From NCBI GenBank assembly GCA_039029315.1, contig JBCCGK010000013.1:1-64000 (forward strand): a stretch of 64,000 nt of DNA. Reading direction: 5' to 3'. Source of the DNA: JBCCCJ01 sp039029315. GTDB taxonomy: Bacteria; Bacteroidota; Bacteroidia; J057. The notes beneath the pieces are model-generated. The model was not told the DNA's origin and did not search any database. It worked only from the letters and a program-made list of their open reading frames with translations. How positions within the stretch are numbered: position 1 is the stretch's first letter; each line of letters starts with the position of its first letter. Below are positions 1 through 8,993 of the stretch, piece after piece. The position numbers and the translations under genes are program-made.

Positions 1-141
1 GAGAATTTTTATGGTGTATTTTTTTCTCAGGCAAGGCTCTTTTTTGTTCTCATAGTGGTGCTATGAGAACAAAAAAAGCCGCAGAATGAGGAAAAAAGAC
101 GCATACAAAAAATAAGTGACAGATGTTCAAACAGTCTCTAA
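1..141. repeat. 167-bp palindromic element, copy 1 (left end outside window)
   Basis: Positions 1-141 align without gaps to 19240-19380 with six mismatches. The right end carries the 13-base terminus aaacagtctctaa at 129-141. The centre is a long hairpin: the arms at about 35-55 and 61-80 pair around a tggtg loop. The two halves of the whole unit are imperfect reverse complements. There is no coding capacity. It looks like a MITE-like or transcribed hairpin element. The missing left 26 bases lie beyond the window edge. Confidence 0.85.
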
Positions 142-403
142 AGGTCTTGTTCTTATTTTATTCATTTTAGCATTTCAAATGCGCGGATTTTCCGCTAATT
201 TTGTTTTTTCTTTTCAGGAGAAGTATTGAAGTAGGCAAGGAATATAACTTATCAAAAGCAATTGATCACAACATTCTGGAAATAAATAGATTACGCTATT
301 CATTCATTGTCTCTTTGATTGCTTACTTGATATTCCTCCTCCAAGCATTTCCTGATTCATCCAACCTATCTTATCCTATTTGTATCCCTAATTTTTTTGC
401 TTA
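142..403. other. Non-coding stretch before the mutase gene
   Basis: This AT-rich stretch lies between the palindromic element and the mutase gene. A 67-codon frame at 201-404 has a hydrophobic middle but no convincing start context, and it overlaps the mutase start codon. I see no hairpin terminator or clear promoter box here. Confidence 0.5.
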
Positions 404-2143
404 ATGATTGCAATTGATCCTTCTATCCAACAAAAAGCTACCCTTTGGCTCAACAGCTCTATTGATGAAGACTCCAAAGCGGAGATTCAACGGATGATGT
501 CCAGTGATAATCCTGATGAATTGATCGATTCTTTTTATAAAGATCTGGAGTTTGGTACAGGAGGACTCAGAGGCATCATGGGAGTTGGGTCCAATCGCGT
601 GAACAAATACACCATTGGCATGGCGACCCAGGGATTTGCCAACTATCTCAATCAAGCGTATCCAGACAAAGCCATTAGTGTTGCAATAGCCTATGATAGC
701 AGAAATAACAGTCAATATTTTGGGGAAATCACAGCGGCAGTATTTTCGGCAAATGGCATCAAAGTCTATTTGTTTGAGGAATTGCGGCCCACACCAGAAC
801 TGTCCTATGCGATCCGACAACTTGATTGTCAAGGAGGGGTGGTGTTGACGGCTTCTCATAATCCCAAAGAATACAACGGATATAAAGCATATTGGGAAGA
901 CGGCGGGCAAGTAACTTCTCCTCATGACAAAAACATTGTGTCAGAAGTACAGAAAATCAGTGGGGTTGAAGCGGTCAAATTTGAAGCAGACGAAAGCAAA
1001 ATTGAGCGAATTTCAAGCTTGATTGATGCCCCATACCTGGAAGCCATAACTACCAATGTGGTCAGTCCTGAAGCAATTTCAAATCAACATGATTTGAAAA
1101 TCGTCTTCTCGCCTATCCACGGAACAGGGATCACCATGGTGCCTCCTGTATTGAAAAAACTGGGATTTACTCAGGTTCGGGTAGTGGAAGCGCAAGCAAC
1201 TCCTGATGGGAATTTTCCAACCGTTGTCTATCCCAATCCTGAAGAGTCAGAGGCGATGAATCTTGCCCTTCAGCTTGCCAAAGATATAGACGGAGATTTG
1301 GTTATGGGCACAGATCCAGATGCAGATAGAGTAGGGATTGGAGTCAAAAACCATCATGGAGAATGGCAACTGCTCAACGGAAATCAGGCTGCCAGTTGCA
1401 TGATTTACTACTTACTGAAGGCCTGGAAGGAAAAGGGCAAACTCACGGGAAAACAGTATATCGCCCAGACCATCGTAACGACAGACTTACTTGCAAAAAT
1501 GGCCTCCCATTTTGGAGTAAAGACTTATTATACGCTCACCGGATTCAAATACATTGCACAATTGCTCCGTGAATTGGAAGGCAAGGAAGAATTTATTGGC
1601 GGAGGGGAAGAAAGCTATGGATATCTCGTCAATGATTTTGTTCGGGACAAGGATGCGATCATCTCCTGTGCCATGCTTGCAGAATTGGTCGCCTATGCCA
1701 AAGATCAAGGAAAAAGTCTGTTTGATATGTTGATGGACATCTATCTCCAGTTTGGCATGTTCAGAGAAGGACTCATTTCGATCAAGAGGACTGGGAAAAA
1801 AGGTGCGGATGAAATCAAACAAATGATGGCAGACTTACGAGCCAATCCTCCCAAAGAGATTCAGGGAAGCCCTGTCATCAAAACCCTGGATTATCAATCC
1901 CTCACAGAAACTGATCTGACAACGGGAGAAACCTCCAAGTTGGACTTTCCGGTTTCCAATGTTCTTCAATATCTAACAGAAGATGGCACCAAGGTCTCAG
2001 CCAGACCATCCGGTACAGAGCCCAAAATCAAGTTTTATGTTAGTGTACAGGCTCCCATGGACAGCAAAGATCAATTTGATACGCTTTTTGCTCAATTAGG
2101 GACCAAAATCGAAGGAATTCAGGCAGACATGGGATTGAAATAA
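404..2143 (+). CDS. Phosphoglucomutase/phosphomannomutase family enzyme
   Basis: Cytoplasmic alpha-D-phosphohexomutase, 579 aa, a normal length for the larger bacterial form that interconverts sugar 1- and 6-phosphates. All four active-site loops are visible. The phosphoserine loop TASHNP has Ser151, the magnesium loop DPDADR has Asp304, Asp306 and Asp308, the sugar loop GGGEESYG lies at 399-406, and the phosphate loop RPSGTEP at 534-540. GTGGLRG near residue 51 is the usual N-terminal motif. The ATG at 404 gives a full-length domain. The exact sugar (glucose or mannose, possibly deoxyribose phosphate) cannot be told from motifs. It is transcribed alone, 182 bases ahead of the next gene. Confidence 0.93.
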   Translation: MIAIDPSIQQKATLWLNSSIDEDSKAEIQRMMSSDNPDELIDSFYKDLEFGTGGLRGIMGVGSNRVNKYTIGMATQGFANYLNQAYPDKAISVAIAYDSRNNSQYFGEITAAVFSANGIKVYLFEELRPTPELSYAIRQLDCQGGVVLTASHNPKEYNGYKAYWEDGGQVTSPHDKNIVSEVQKISGVEAVKFEADESKIERISSLIDAPYLEAITTNVVSPEAISNQHDLKIVFSPIHGTGITMVPPVLKKLGFTQVRVVEAQATPDGNFPTVVYPNPEESEAMNLALQLAKDIDGDLVMGTDPDADRVGIGVKNHHGEWQLLNGNQAASCMIYYLLKAWKEKGKLTGKQYIAQTIVTTDLLAKMASHFGVKTYYTLTGFKYIAQLLRELEGKEEFIGGGEESYGYLVNDFVRDKDAIISCAMLAELVAYAKDQGKSLFDMLMDIYLQFGMFREGLISIKRTGKKGADEIKQMMADLRANPPKEIQGSPVIKTLDYQSLTETDLTTGETSKLDFPVSNVLQYLTEDGTKVSARPSGTEPKIKFYVSVQAPMDSKDQFDTLFAQLGTKIEGIQADMGLK

Positions 2144-2325
2144 ACAGGCAGTAGGCTTCAGCAAATTCGATTTTCAGAGAAAATGGGTTGCGTGGGTTGT
2201 CAAGAGAATCTCTCTCTAGACACCCGCCCGCCTATACTCTTGCCCTTCATATTCGCTTTTTTGTTGAATTCTTTGGATATTTAGCAGGTCAAAAGGATTT
2301 TGGGTCTGCATAATTTGATCTGATA

Positions 2326-3135
2326 ATGGCAAAGAAATTTCTCAAAAATTTAAAATCATTGTTCGTTGTCGAAGAGGAAGTAACACCACCTCCTCCTCCC
2401 CCTAGGCCAAAACGGCAGGCACCCCAAAAAAGCAGACCTCAAAGCCGTCCCCCACAATCTGAGACAAATCGCATCGTCAGGAGTGAAGAACCTGCCTTTG
2501 TTCCACCAGAACCCAGGCCTATTCCCACACCCAAACCAAAGCCTCAACCCAAAAAGGTCAAACTCAATGAGGCACATGTACAGTTGCTCCTTAAGGCCAT
2601 GGAGGACAACAATTTGGAGGGATTGGACTATCTGGAATTCAAGGAATCTCTGGAAGCCTTGTCCAAAATGCCCATGGATGAAGAAACCAAATATAAGTCT
2701 GCCTATGCAGTTGCTTCCTCCATGGGAGCGAACGTGCACAAACTCATACAGGCTGCAATTCATTATCTCGACATCATCAAAAAGGAAAAGGAAGGATTTC
2801 ATCTCAATACGATGAAAAAGATGAATGATGAAATGAAGAGTAAAAAAAATGGGGTTCTCAAGCTTGAAAAAAGCATTTCTACTAAGAAGAAACAGATTGC
2901 AAAACTTAAGAAGGAGATCGATCAGGTGGAGCGGGATATGATTGACAAAATTTCGGAAGCACAACAATTTGACTCCAAAGTCAAAGCAACTGAAATTGAG
3001 TTTGAGACTGCCTATAAAGTCATCAAGGGCAATATTGACAAAGATATCAAGAAGATGAGAGAATATCTGACCGTTAAGGCAACCAAAGATCCATTTGATG
3101 ATTCTCTGGATCTGGATTTTGATGTGTCAGAATGA
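2326..3135 (+). CDS. Proline-rich coiled-coil protein of unknown function
   Basis: 269 aa with no signal peptide or membrane segment, so probably cytoplasmic. The N-terminus (about 18-75) is rich in Pro, Arg and Lys, with a run of prolines near residue 21. A helical region at 80-150 is followed by a strongly charged coiled coil at about 150-235 and an acidic tail. I do not recognise the family. It lies 73 bases before the binding-protein gene on the same strand and probably belongs to that operon, which suggests a scaffold or regulatory role for the transporter. That role is inference. A PspA-like or TelA-like helical stress protein is possible, but I see no signature for either. Confidence 0.75.
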   Translation: MAKKFLKNLKSLFVVEEEVTPPPPPPRPKRQAPQKSRPQSRPPQSETNRIVRSEEPAFVPPEPRPIPTPKPKPQPKKVKLNEAHVQLLLKAMEDNNLEGLDYLEFKESLEALSKMPMDEETKYKSAYAVASSMGANVHKLIQAAIHYLDIIKKEKEGFHLNTMKKMNDEMKSKKNGVLKLEKSISTKKKQIAKLKKEIDQVERDMIDKISEAQQFDSKVKATEIEFETAYKVIKGNIDKDIKKMREYLTVKATKDPFDDSLDLDFDVSE

Positions 3136-3208
3136 GTTTTTCAACTTTCCTGCTGATAGAGGATCTTTTATTCTAAGGCAGACATTTTATCGAACACAAT
3201 TAACAACA

Positions 3209-4732
3209 ATGAAATTAACCCCTTTATCAAAAATTCTTATTTCCATCGGCGTACTGGTTATCTTGTATTTTGTATACACAAAATTCAAGGGATCAGACAA
3301 TCTGGATAGTATCATTCCCTCGGAGAAAAAAAGCTCCACCAAACTTTCTGGCAAGGATGTCATCAATATCGGTGTGGTCACCTGGGGAGGATATGCTGGT
3401 GGCCAGTATTTCAACAAGGGATTTGAAGCCAATGAAGAATCTCGTTTTTATAAAGACTATGGCCTCAAAGTCAATTTTGAAGTTCTGGACGATTTCGATG
3501 CTTCACGCGAAGCCTTCAAGGCAGATGAAGTGAACTTATTATGGGCGACCATCGATGCATTTCCTACAGAGGTAGAAGGTCTCAAGGACTTTGAGCCCCA
3601 GGTAGTGTTTCAGGCAGACTGGTCCAGAGGTGGAGATGCGATTGTCGTAAGACGAGGCATCAACAATGTTGGAGATCTGGTTGGCAAAAAGATTGCAGTA
3701 GCCCCCATGACTCCTTCTCATACATTCCTCATATGGTTGTTGGAAGCGGGAGACCTCAGCACCAACGATGTAGACATTATTCAGGTTCCTTCAGCGATTG
3801 ATGCAGCCGATGCCTTCAAAGGCGGAACTGTAGATGCAGCGGTAGTCTGGAGTCCTGATGATCAGGACTGCGTCGAAAAAGTTCCCGGCGCCAAGGTGTT
3901 GGAAAACACTAAAAATGCTTCTCATATCATTGCGGATGTTTTTTATGCCAAAAAATCCTGGATTGAACAAAATCAGGAAGCACTAGCCAAATTGTATGAA
4001 GGCTGGATGATCGGTGCTTCTGAGATCAATAGTTCTGATCAAGCCAAACGGGAAGCTGCTAAGATTCTTGCAGATGGGCTCAAGCAGCCAGAAGATTTCT
4101 GCTACAATGCCATCAACAATGTTCGCTTGACTACTCATGGAGACAATGTGGATTTCTTTGGGATGAATCCTGACTATAAAGGAGTTACTGGTGAGAGTCT
4201 GTACAACAAAATGCGAGTAACCTATTCCGAACTGGGATTTTCTCCTGAAAGAGTTCCAAGCTGGAGACTTGTAGCCCACAAAGATCTTGTGGTGAACAAT
4301 AGCTCTCTCAGTGGAGCGGCTCATGCGGCTGAATCCCAAAAGACCTTCCAAGCACCTACCTCAGCTGACGAAACCAAAGATGCCATCTCCAGTAAACATG
4401 TGAGTATTAGCTTCCGTACAGGAGAATTTCAGTTGGATGAAAATGCCAAATATATCATCGACAAAGAATTTGTAGACATTGCCCGTGCATTTTCCAACTC
4501 CCGAATCCGTATCGAAGGAAATACCGATGACAAAGGAGCACGACAGATGAATGTGGAATTATCCAGAAAGCGTGCCCAGGCAGTTGCTACCTATCTCCAA
4601 ATGGAGCATAATATGCCAGCCAACCGTTTCATTGTTATTGGAAATGGACCTGACAAACCCGTTGCCAGTAATCAATCAGAAGACGGAAGATCCAAAAATA
4701 GAAGAACAGATTTTGAATTGGTAGCCAACTAA
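3209..4732 (+). CDS. NMT1/TauA-type ABC substrate-binding protein fused to OmpA domain
   Basis: 507 aa from the ATG at 3209; the frame is open back to 3095, but upstream codons overlap the previous gene and give no signal. One N-terminal membrane helix (about 8-23) with no lipobox anchors it in the inner membrane. Residues 55-340 look like an NMT1/SsuA-type periplasmic binding domain (INIGVVTWGGYAGGQ; VGKKIAVAPMTPSHTFLIWL). Residues 395-507 form an OmpA-like peptidoglycan-binding domain (IRIEGNTDDKG, RAQAVATYL, KNRRTDFEL). The permease starts 14 bases downstream. The fusion would tether a solute receptor between inner membrane and cell wall. The ligand is unknown; nitrate/taurine-type anions are only the family default. 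Confidence 0.88.
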   Translation: MKLTPLSKILISIGVLVILYFVYTKFKGSDNLDSIIPSEKKSSTKLSGKDVINIGVVTWGGYAGGQYFNKGFEANEESRFYKDYGLKVNFEVLDDFDASREAFKADEVNLLWATIDAFPTEVEGLKDFEPQVVFQADWSRGGDAIVVRRGINNVGDLVGKKIAVAPMTPSHTFLIWLLEAGDLSTNDVDIIQVPSAIDAADAFKGGTVDAAVVWSPDDQDCVEKVPGAKVLENTKNASHIIADVFYAKKSWIEQNQEALAKLYEGWMIGASEINSSDQAKREAAKILADGLKQPEDFCYNAINNVRLTTHGDNVDFFGMNPDYKGVTGESLYNKMRVTYSELGFSPERVPSWRLVAHKDLVVNNSSLSGAAHAAESQKTFQAPTSADETKDAISSKHVSISFRTGEFQLDENAKYIIDKEFVDIARAFSNSRIRIEGNTDDKGARQMNVELSRKRAQAVATYLQMEHNMPANRFIVIGNGPDKPVASNQSEDGRSKNRRTDFELVAN

Positions 4733-4746
4733 TCAATTCCCTTGCT

Positions 4747-5700
4747 ATGGAGATCAAATCTCTGTTTGAGCTTGGAGGCAAACTGGCAGCCAAAAACAAA
4801 CTAATTCTCGGCTTAATCGGGACTGTAATCTTACTCATTTTCTGGGCCATACTTGCTGAAGTATTGGCCCAGAAAAAACTGGTTCATATAGAGGGATCAG
4901 CCGTTCAGATCACAGACCGAACCTATGTTGACAATGATTCCCTCATGCGGGATGATTATGACCAGCTCCTCTCTCTAAAATCGGATGAGCTGGCAAGCTT
5001 TGGCTTGACAACTGAGAAAGTGTATACAATCTTTCCGCCTCCTTTAAAGGTTTTGAAATCTTTCAAGGAATTGCACTTTGAGGATTTGTTGATCGTCAAC
5101 AGCCTGAAATCTATTTGGTTAAACTTGCTGGGATATGTATTCGCCATTGCTGTTTCTATTCCTTTGGGATTCTTGTTGGGATTGATTCCTTTCTTTCGGG
5201 GACTTTTTGGCCGAATCTTCGATGCTTTGCGATTTGTTCCGCTCACAGCTGTGACAGGAATCTTTGTGATGTGGCTAGGGTTGGGGAGCGAAATGAAAGT
5301 CGCCTTTTTGGCTTTTGGAATTCTTGTGTATCTCGTTCCAGTAGTTGTCCAACGGATAGATGAAGTGGAAGAGGTATACCTCAAGACAGTCTTTACTTTG
5401 GGAGCGACGAATTGGCAGAAAATTCGATCGGTATACTTTCCTTCTGTGATTTCCCGTCTATCAGATGATATTCGGGTGCTGACAGCGATTTCCTGGACAT
5501 ATATTACCATCGCAGAGATGCTCAACCGAAGTGGCGGCATAGGCGAACTCATTTGGATTGCCCGACGACAAAGCAGAATAGACAAGGCTTTTGCCGTTTT
5601 GATCGTCATTGTCCTCATCGGAATATTACAAGATCGCTTGTTTTTAGGATTGGATCGTCTTCTGTTCCCGCATAAATACGTTCAAGCGGACAAAAAATAA
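4747..5700 (+). CDS. ABC transporter permease (TauC/SsuC-type)
   Basis: 317 aa. An N-terminal helix (about 18-40) is followed by a hydrophilic insert to about 115 and then the usual five- or six-helix BPD_transp_1 core. The cytoplasmic EAA-type loop that docks to the ATPase is visible as FTLGATNWQKIRSVYFPSV. The family usually has about 250-270 residues, so the extra N-terminal periplasmic stretch is distinctive and could contact the OmpA-fused receptor (inference). It lies between the receptor gene and the ATPase gene with gaps of 14 and 10 bases, consistent with one transcript and one import complex. Confidence 0.9.
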   Translation: MEIKSLFELGGKLAAKNKLILGLIGTVILLIFWAILAEVLAQKKLVHIEGSAVQITDRTYVDNDSLMRDDYDQLLSLKSDELASFGLTTEKVYTIFPPPLKVLKSFKELHFEDLLIVNSLKSIWLNLLGYVFAIAVSIPLGFLLGLIPFFRGLFGRIFDALRFVPLTAVTGIFVMWLGLGSEMKVAFLAFGILVYLVPVVVQRIDEVEEVYLKTVFTLGATNWQKIRSVYFPSVISRLSDDIRVLTAISWTYITIAEMLNRSGGIGELIWIARRQSRIDKAFAVLIVIVLIGILQDRLFLGLDRLLFPHKYVQADKK

Positions 5701-5710
5701 GCCTGGAGCT

Positions 5711-6508
5711 ATGGTTACTTTTCACGATACCGAAAACAAAAATATCATCGAGCTCCGAGACATCCGTCAAAGTTATGATGGAGGTCAAAACTATATCATC
5801 GATGGATTGAATCTCCTGATTGAAGACAAGCCTGCACAAGGTCAATTTGTGGTGATTCTGGGAATGTCCGGCTGTGGAAAATCAACCCTCCTGCGTTACA
5901 TCGCCGGCCTTCAAGCACCAACAGAAGGCACCGTTTTGGTAAGAGGGCAAGAAGTCGGAGAGGAAAATCGTGTCAGCATGGTTTTTCAACGATACTCCTC
6001 ACTTCCCTGGATGAGTGTACTCGAAAATGTTGCGCTTGCGCTTAAATTCAAAGGCGTATCAAAAGAGGAACGGGAATCCCGGGCCATGGAGATCATTCGA
6101 AATGTAGGACTTGAAGGTCATGAGAAAAAGTATGCCCAATACCCTACCCTGTCTGGTGGTCAGTTGCAAAGAGTGGCAATCGCCAGAAGTTTGCTGGCTA
6201 GTCCAGAAATTCTGTTGATGGATGAGCCCTTCGGTGCATTGGATATCAAGACCCGCCTCCAAATGCAGGATATGCTCACCGATATCTGGTCAGAGTTCCA
6301 TCCAACCATTGTTTTCATCACACACGATATTTCTGAAGCAGTGTACCTGGCTGATGACATTTATATCATGAAATCTGCGCCTTCTCTCTTTGTTGAGCAT
6401 ATTCATGTGGATTTGCCTTTGGAGCGCAATCGGGAAATCAAACGAGCTCCACGATTCACAGAACTGGTGCATCTGATTGAGGACAAAATGATCCAATTGT
6501 CTCAATGA
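5711..6508 (+). CDS. ABC transporter ATP-binding protein (TauB/SsuB-type)
   Basis: 265 aa cytoplasmic ATPase with every nucleotide-binding motif intact: Walker A GMSGCGKST at 51-59, Q-loop Gln93, signature LSGGQ at 147-151, Walker B ILLMDEP ending at 173 and switch His205 (FITHD). Length and the sequence after the Q-loop fit the nitrate/sulfonate/taurine importer class. It starts 10 bases after the permease and pairs with it and the receptor as the energising subunit. The M81 gene begins 9 bases downstream. Confidence 0.93.
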   Translation: MVTFHDTENKNIIELRDIRQSYDGGQNYIIDGLNLLIEDKPAQGQFVVILGMSGCGKSTLLRYIAGLQAPTEGTVLVRGQEVGEENRVSMVFQRYSSLPWMSVLENVALALKFKGVSKEERESRAMEIIRNVGLEGHEKKYAQYPTLSGGQLQRVAIARSLLASPEILLMDEPFGALDIKTRLQMQDMLTDIWSEFHPTIVFITHDISEAVYLADDIYIMKSAPSLFVEHIHVDLPLERNREIKRAPRFTELVHLIEDKMIQLSQ

Positions 6509-6517
6509 TATAATTCT

Positions 6518-8071
6518 ATGTCGAATATTGTTTCTTTTTGTGCCTATGCCAGTTGGTGCATACTCCTCAGTATATCATTCTTTGGCTGCAATTCCCCATC
6601 CCTTTCTTCTGAAACGTACAAGGTGGCTGTTGTCAATTATATGCATGAAACCTGTACCTTCTGTCCAGGGGGAGATACCGAAATAGAAGATTGGACCAAA
6701 TTAATTGCCCCGCGAAAAGGAGAAGAGTTACTCAAAAGCGGTTCATTCATCCGCGGATTCACCAATCAAAGTCGTCGCTTTGATGACATCGAACTGATTG
6801 GTCTGACCTCTCCCATCTCCGTCTTTGGCGGTTCTTCAAGAAGTTGGAACTCCAGACAAAGTTTTGAGCATTTTATGGGCATCATCGTTGAGGAGCTTAC
6901 GGCCAACCTTCCTGTAGATGGGGTATACCTGAGTCTGCATGGGGCAATGGCCGTCCGCGACATTCCAAGGCCCGAAGCAGAAATTGCCAAGCGGATTCGT
7001 GAGATTGTAGGAAAGGATGTTCCAATAGTTGGGACCTTTGATCTACACGGAAATGAAGATGAAGAGTTTCTCAAATGGGCCAATGGTTCTTTCGTCACCA
7101 AGCGATATCCCCATTATGATGCGTATTTGCAAGGAGAGCGAGCTGCCAGATTTTTGCGAAGAAATATGATGGGGGAATATGTTTCTACAACCGCCTCACG
7201 GACCCCTCCCATTCTCACACCTACAGTTGTGCAATGGACAGGCCAATCTCCCTCCATGGATATTATGGAACGCGCCAGAAGATGGGAATCTCGCGAACAT
7301 GATGCCTTTGTGAATGTTTTTTATGGGTTTCCTTGGTCTGATGTACCCGATGTAGGTATATCCGTTCATGTGATGACCAACAATGATCAAGAACTCGCAG
7401 ACAAGATTGCTGATGATATGGAAGCCTATATTTGGCGGGTACGAGAGGCATTTGTCCATCGGGATTATCCCATGCCAAAGGAAGCTGTCCAACGAACTAA
7501 ACAGGCCGTCATGGCCGGAAAAACTCCCGTTGTGTTGGGGGATTATTCAGACCGGCCTGGAGATGCAACCTGGATTTTGGAACAGCTGATTGCTCAAGGA
7601 GTCAACAACGTCCTGTTCGGAACACTTAGGGATGAACGAGTATTACAGGCCCTTCAGCAGCAAGACGCCAAAGCAGGTGATCTGTTCGATATGGAAGTGG
7701 GGGGATTTACAGGTCCCCAAGCGGGCAGGCCTGTCCACATTCAAGGCACAGTTCGATTTTTCGGCGAAATGTGGTCCTATGCACAAGTGGCTGCCATTGA
7801 GTTTGGCGACAACAATATGTTGGTGATAACTCCTGCATATGAACAAATTCGGACGCCAGGCAGGCTAAGATTTGGTCCTATCGACCCGGATACCTATGAA
7901 GTTTTTGTAACAAAATCCAGGGTTCATTTCCGGCGAGGATTTGATGAAACTGGCTATGCAAAAACCATCCTGGTAGTGGACGCACCGGGTCCCTGGATCG
8001 GAACATCCAGATTGGACGCCCTTCCATATGAACATGCGCCCATCAAAGAAATGTATCCGTACAAGAAGTAA
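6518..8071 (+). CDS. M81 (MlrC-like) metallopeptidase lipoprotein
   Basis: 517 aa. A hydrophobic signal ends in a lipobox with Cys24 (SFFGC), so the protein should be a lipid-anchored envelope protein, unlike classical cytoplasmic MlrC. The M81 core is clear: HETCTF at 43-48, the metal motif FDLHGN with Asp175 and His177, YPHYD with His199, and the C-terminal GDYSDRPGDAT region. MlrC enzymes are zinc peptidases known for cleaving linearised microcystin; the substrate here is unknown. It lies 9 bases behind the ABC ATPase gene, so it may process a compound that the importer takes up (inference). It converges on fabG. Confidence 0.88.
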   Translation: MSNIVSFCAYASWCILLSISFFGCNSPSLSSETYKVAVVNYMHETCTFCPGGDTEIEDWTKLIAPRKGEELLKSGSFIRGFTNQSRRFDDIELIGLTSPISVFGGSSRSWNSRQSFEHFMGIIVEELTANLPVDGVYLSLHGAMAVRDIPRPEAEIAKRIREIVGKDVPIVGTFDLHGNEDEEFLKWANGSFVTKRYPHYDAYLQGERAARFLRRNMMGEYVSTTASRTPPILTPTVVQWTGQSPSMDIMERARRWESREHDAFVNVFYGFPWSDVPDVGISVHVMTNNDQELADKIADDMEAYIWRVREAFVHRDYPMPKEAVQRTKQAVMAGKTPVVLGDYSDRPGDATWILEQLIAQGVNNVLFGTLRDERVLQALQQQDAKAGDLFDMEVGGFTGPQAGRPVHIQGTVRFFGEMWSYAQVAAIEFGDNNMLVITPAYEQIRTPGRLRFGPIDPDTYEVFVTKSRVHFRRGFDETGYAKTILVVDAPGPWIGTSRLDALPYEHAPIKEMYPYKK

Positions 8072-8094
8072 ATCAGAGGACCGATGGTAGGTAA

Positions 8095-8814
8095 CTAGGC
8101 TGTACCACCATTTACACTAAGGGTATGCCCATTGACAAATCCAGCTTCTTCTGAGGCAAGGTACAGGTAAGCATAAGCAATATCTTCTGGACGCCCAATC
8201 CTCCGAACGGGAATAGATTTTTTCGCTTGCTCACGAAATTCTTCAGGAATAGAGGCCGTCATTTCGGTTTCGATATATCCTGGCGCCACAGCATTGGCCG
8301 TAATGCCATGTTTTCCAAGCTCTCTCCCCCATGTCTTGGTCATCGCAATGATCCCACCTTTCGCAGCAGTATAATTGGTTTGTCCAAAATTTCCGGTGAT
8401 CCCCACAACGGATGAAGTCGTAATGATTCGGCCATACTTGTTTTCAACCATTACGGGAGCGACTGCTTTGGTACAATTGAATACACCCGTCAAGTTGACA
8501 TCGATGACATCCTGCCACTCTTTATGAGACATTTTCAGCAGAGATCGATCTCGAAGAATCCCTGCATTGTTGACCAGGATATCTATTTTTCCATACCGCT
8601 GTGCAATATCTGCAACTGCATCCTGTACTTGTTGAGGATCAGAGACACTGATCTTCATGAATTCGGCACCGAATTCTTTGGCTGTTTCGGCTGCTACGTC
8701 TAATAAATCCCAGATAATCACTTTGGCACCTGCTTCTGTAAACACTTTGACGGTTGCACGGCCGATACCACGTGCGCCTCCGGTTATGATCGCTACTTTG
8801 TTGTCGAGTCTCAT
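8095..8814 (-). CDS. fabG: 3-oxoacyl-ACP reductase (FabG-type SDR)
   Basis: 239 aa NADPH-dependent short-chain dehydrogenase of fatty-acid elongation. The cofactor motif TGGARGIG is at 11-18 and NNAG at 82-85. The catalytic Ser135, Tyr148 and Lys152 are spaced correctly, and the C-terminus GHTLSVNGGTA is typical of FabG. It has its own promoter region (8815-8993) shared with the divergent OstA-like gene. No other fatty-acid gene is adjacent, so a related acetoacetyl-CoA reductase role (PhaB-like) cannot be excluded. Confidence 0.85.
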   Translation of the reverse strand: MRLDNKVAIITGGARGIGRATVKVFTEAGAKVIIWDLLDVAAETAKEFGAEFMKISVSDPQQVQDAVADIAQRYGKIDILVNNAGILRDRSLLKMSHKEWQDVIDVNLTGVFNCTKAVAPVMVENKYGRIITTSSVVGITGNFGQTNYTAAKGGIIAMTKTWGRELGKHGITANAVAPGYIETEMTASIPEEFREQAKKSIPVRRIGRPEDIAYAYLYLASEEAGFVNGHTLSVNGGTA

Positions 8815-8993
8815 TATTTGGTATTAATTGGGAGTTTGTCCAAAAATTGAGGCCAATTTGGGAAAAGTTTGACGCGCAATCAAGGAATTGTTAGGGAACA
8901 ATGACCAACCTTTCAGGAGAATGGCAACACATTAGACCAACAAAGGTTTTGATTGGCTAAAATGGGTTGTAATTTTGGCGGGAGTAGGAATTT

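Noticed and set aside
201..404. 67-codon plus-strand frame before the mutase gene
   Set aside because: AT-rich, overlaps the mutase start, no family or start context.
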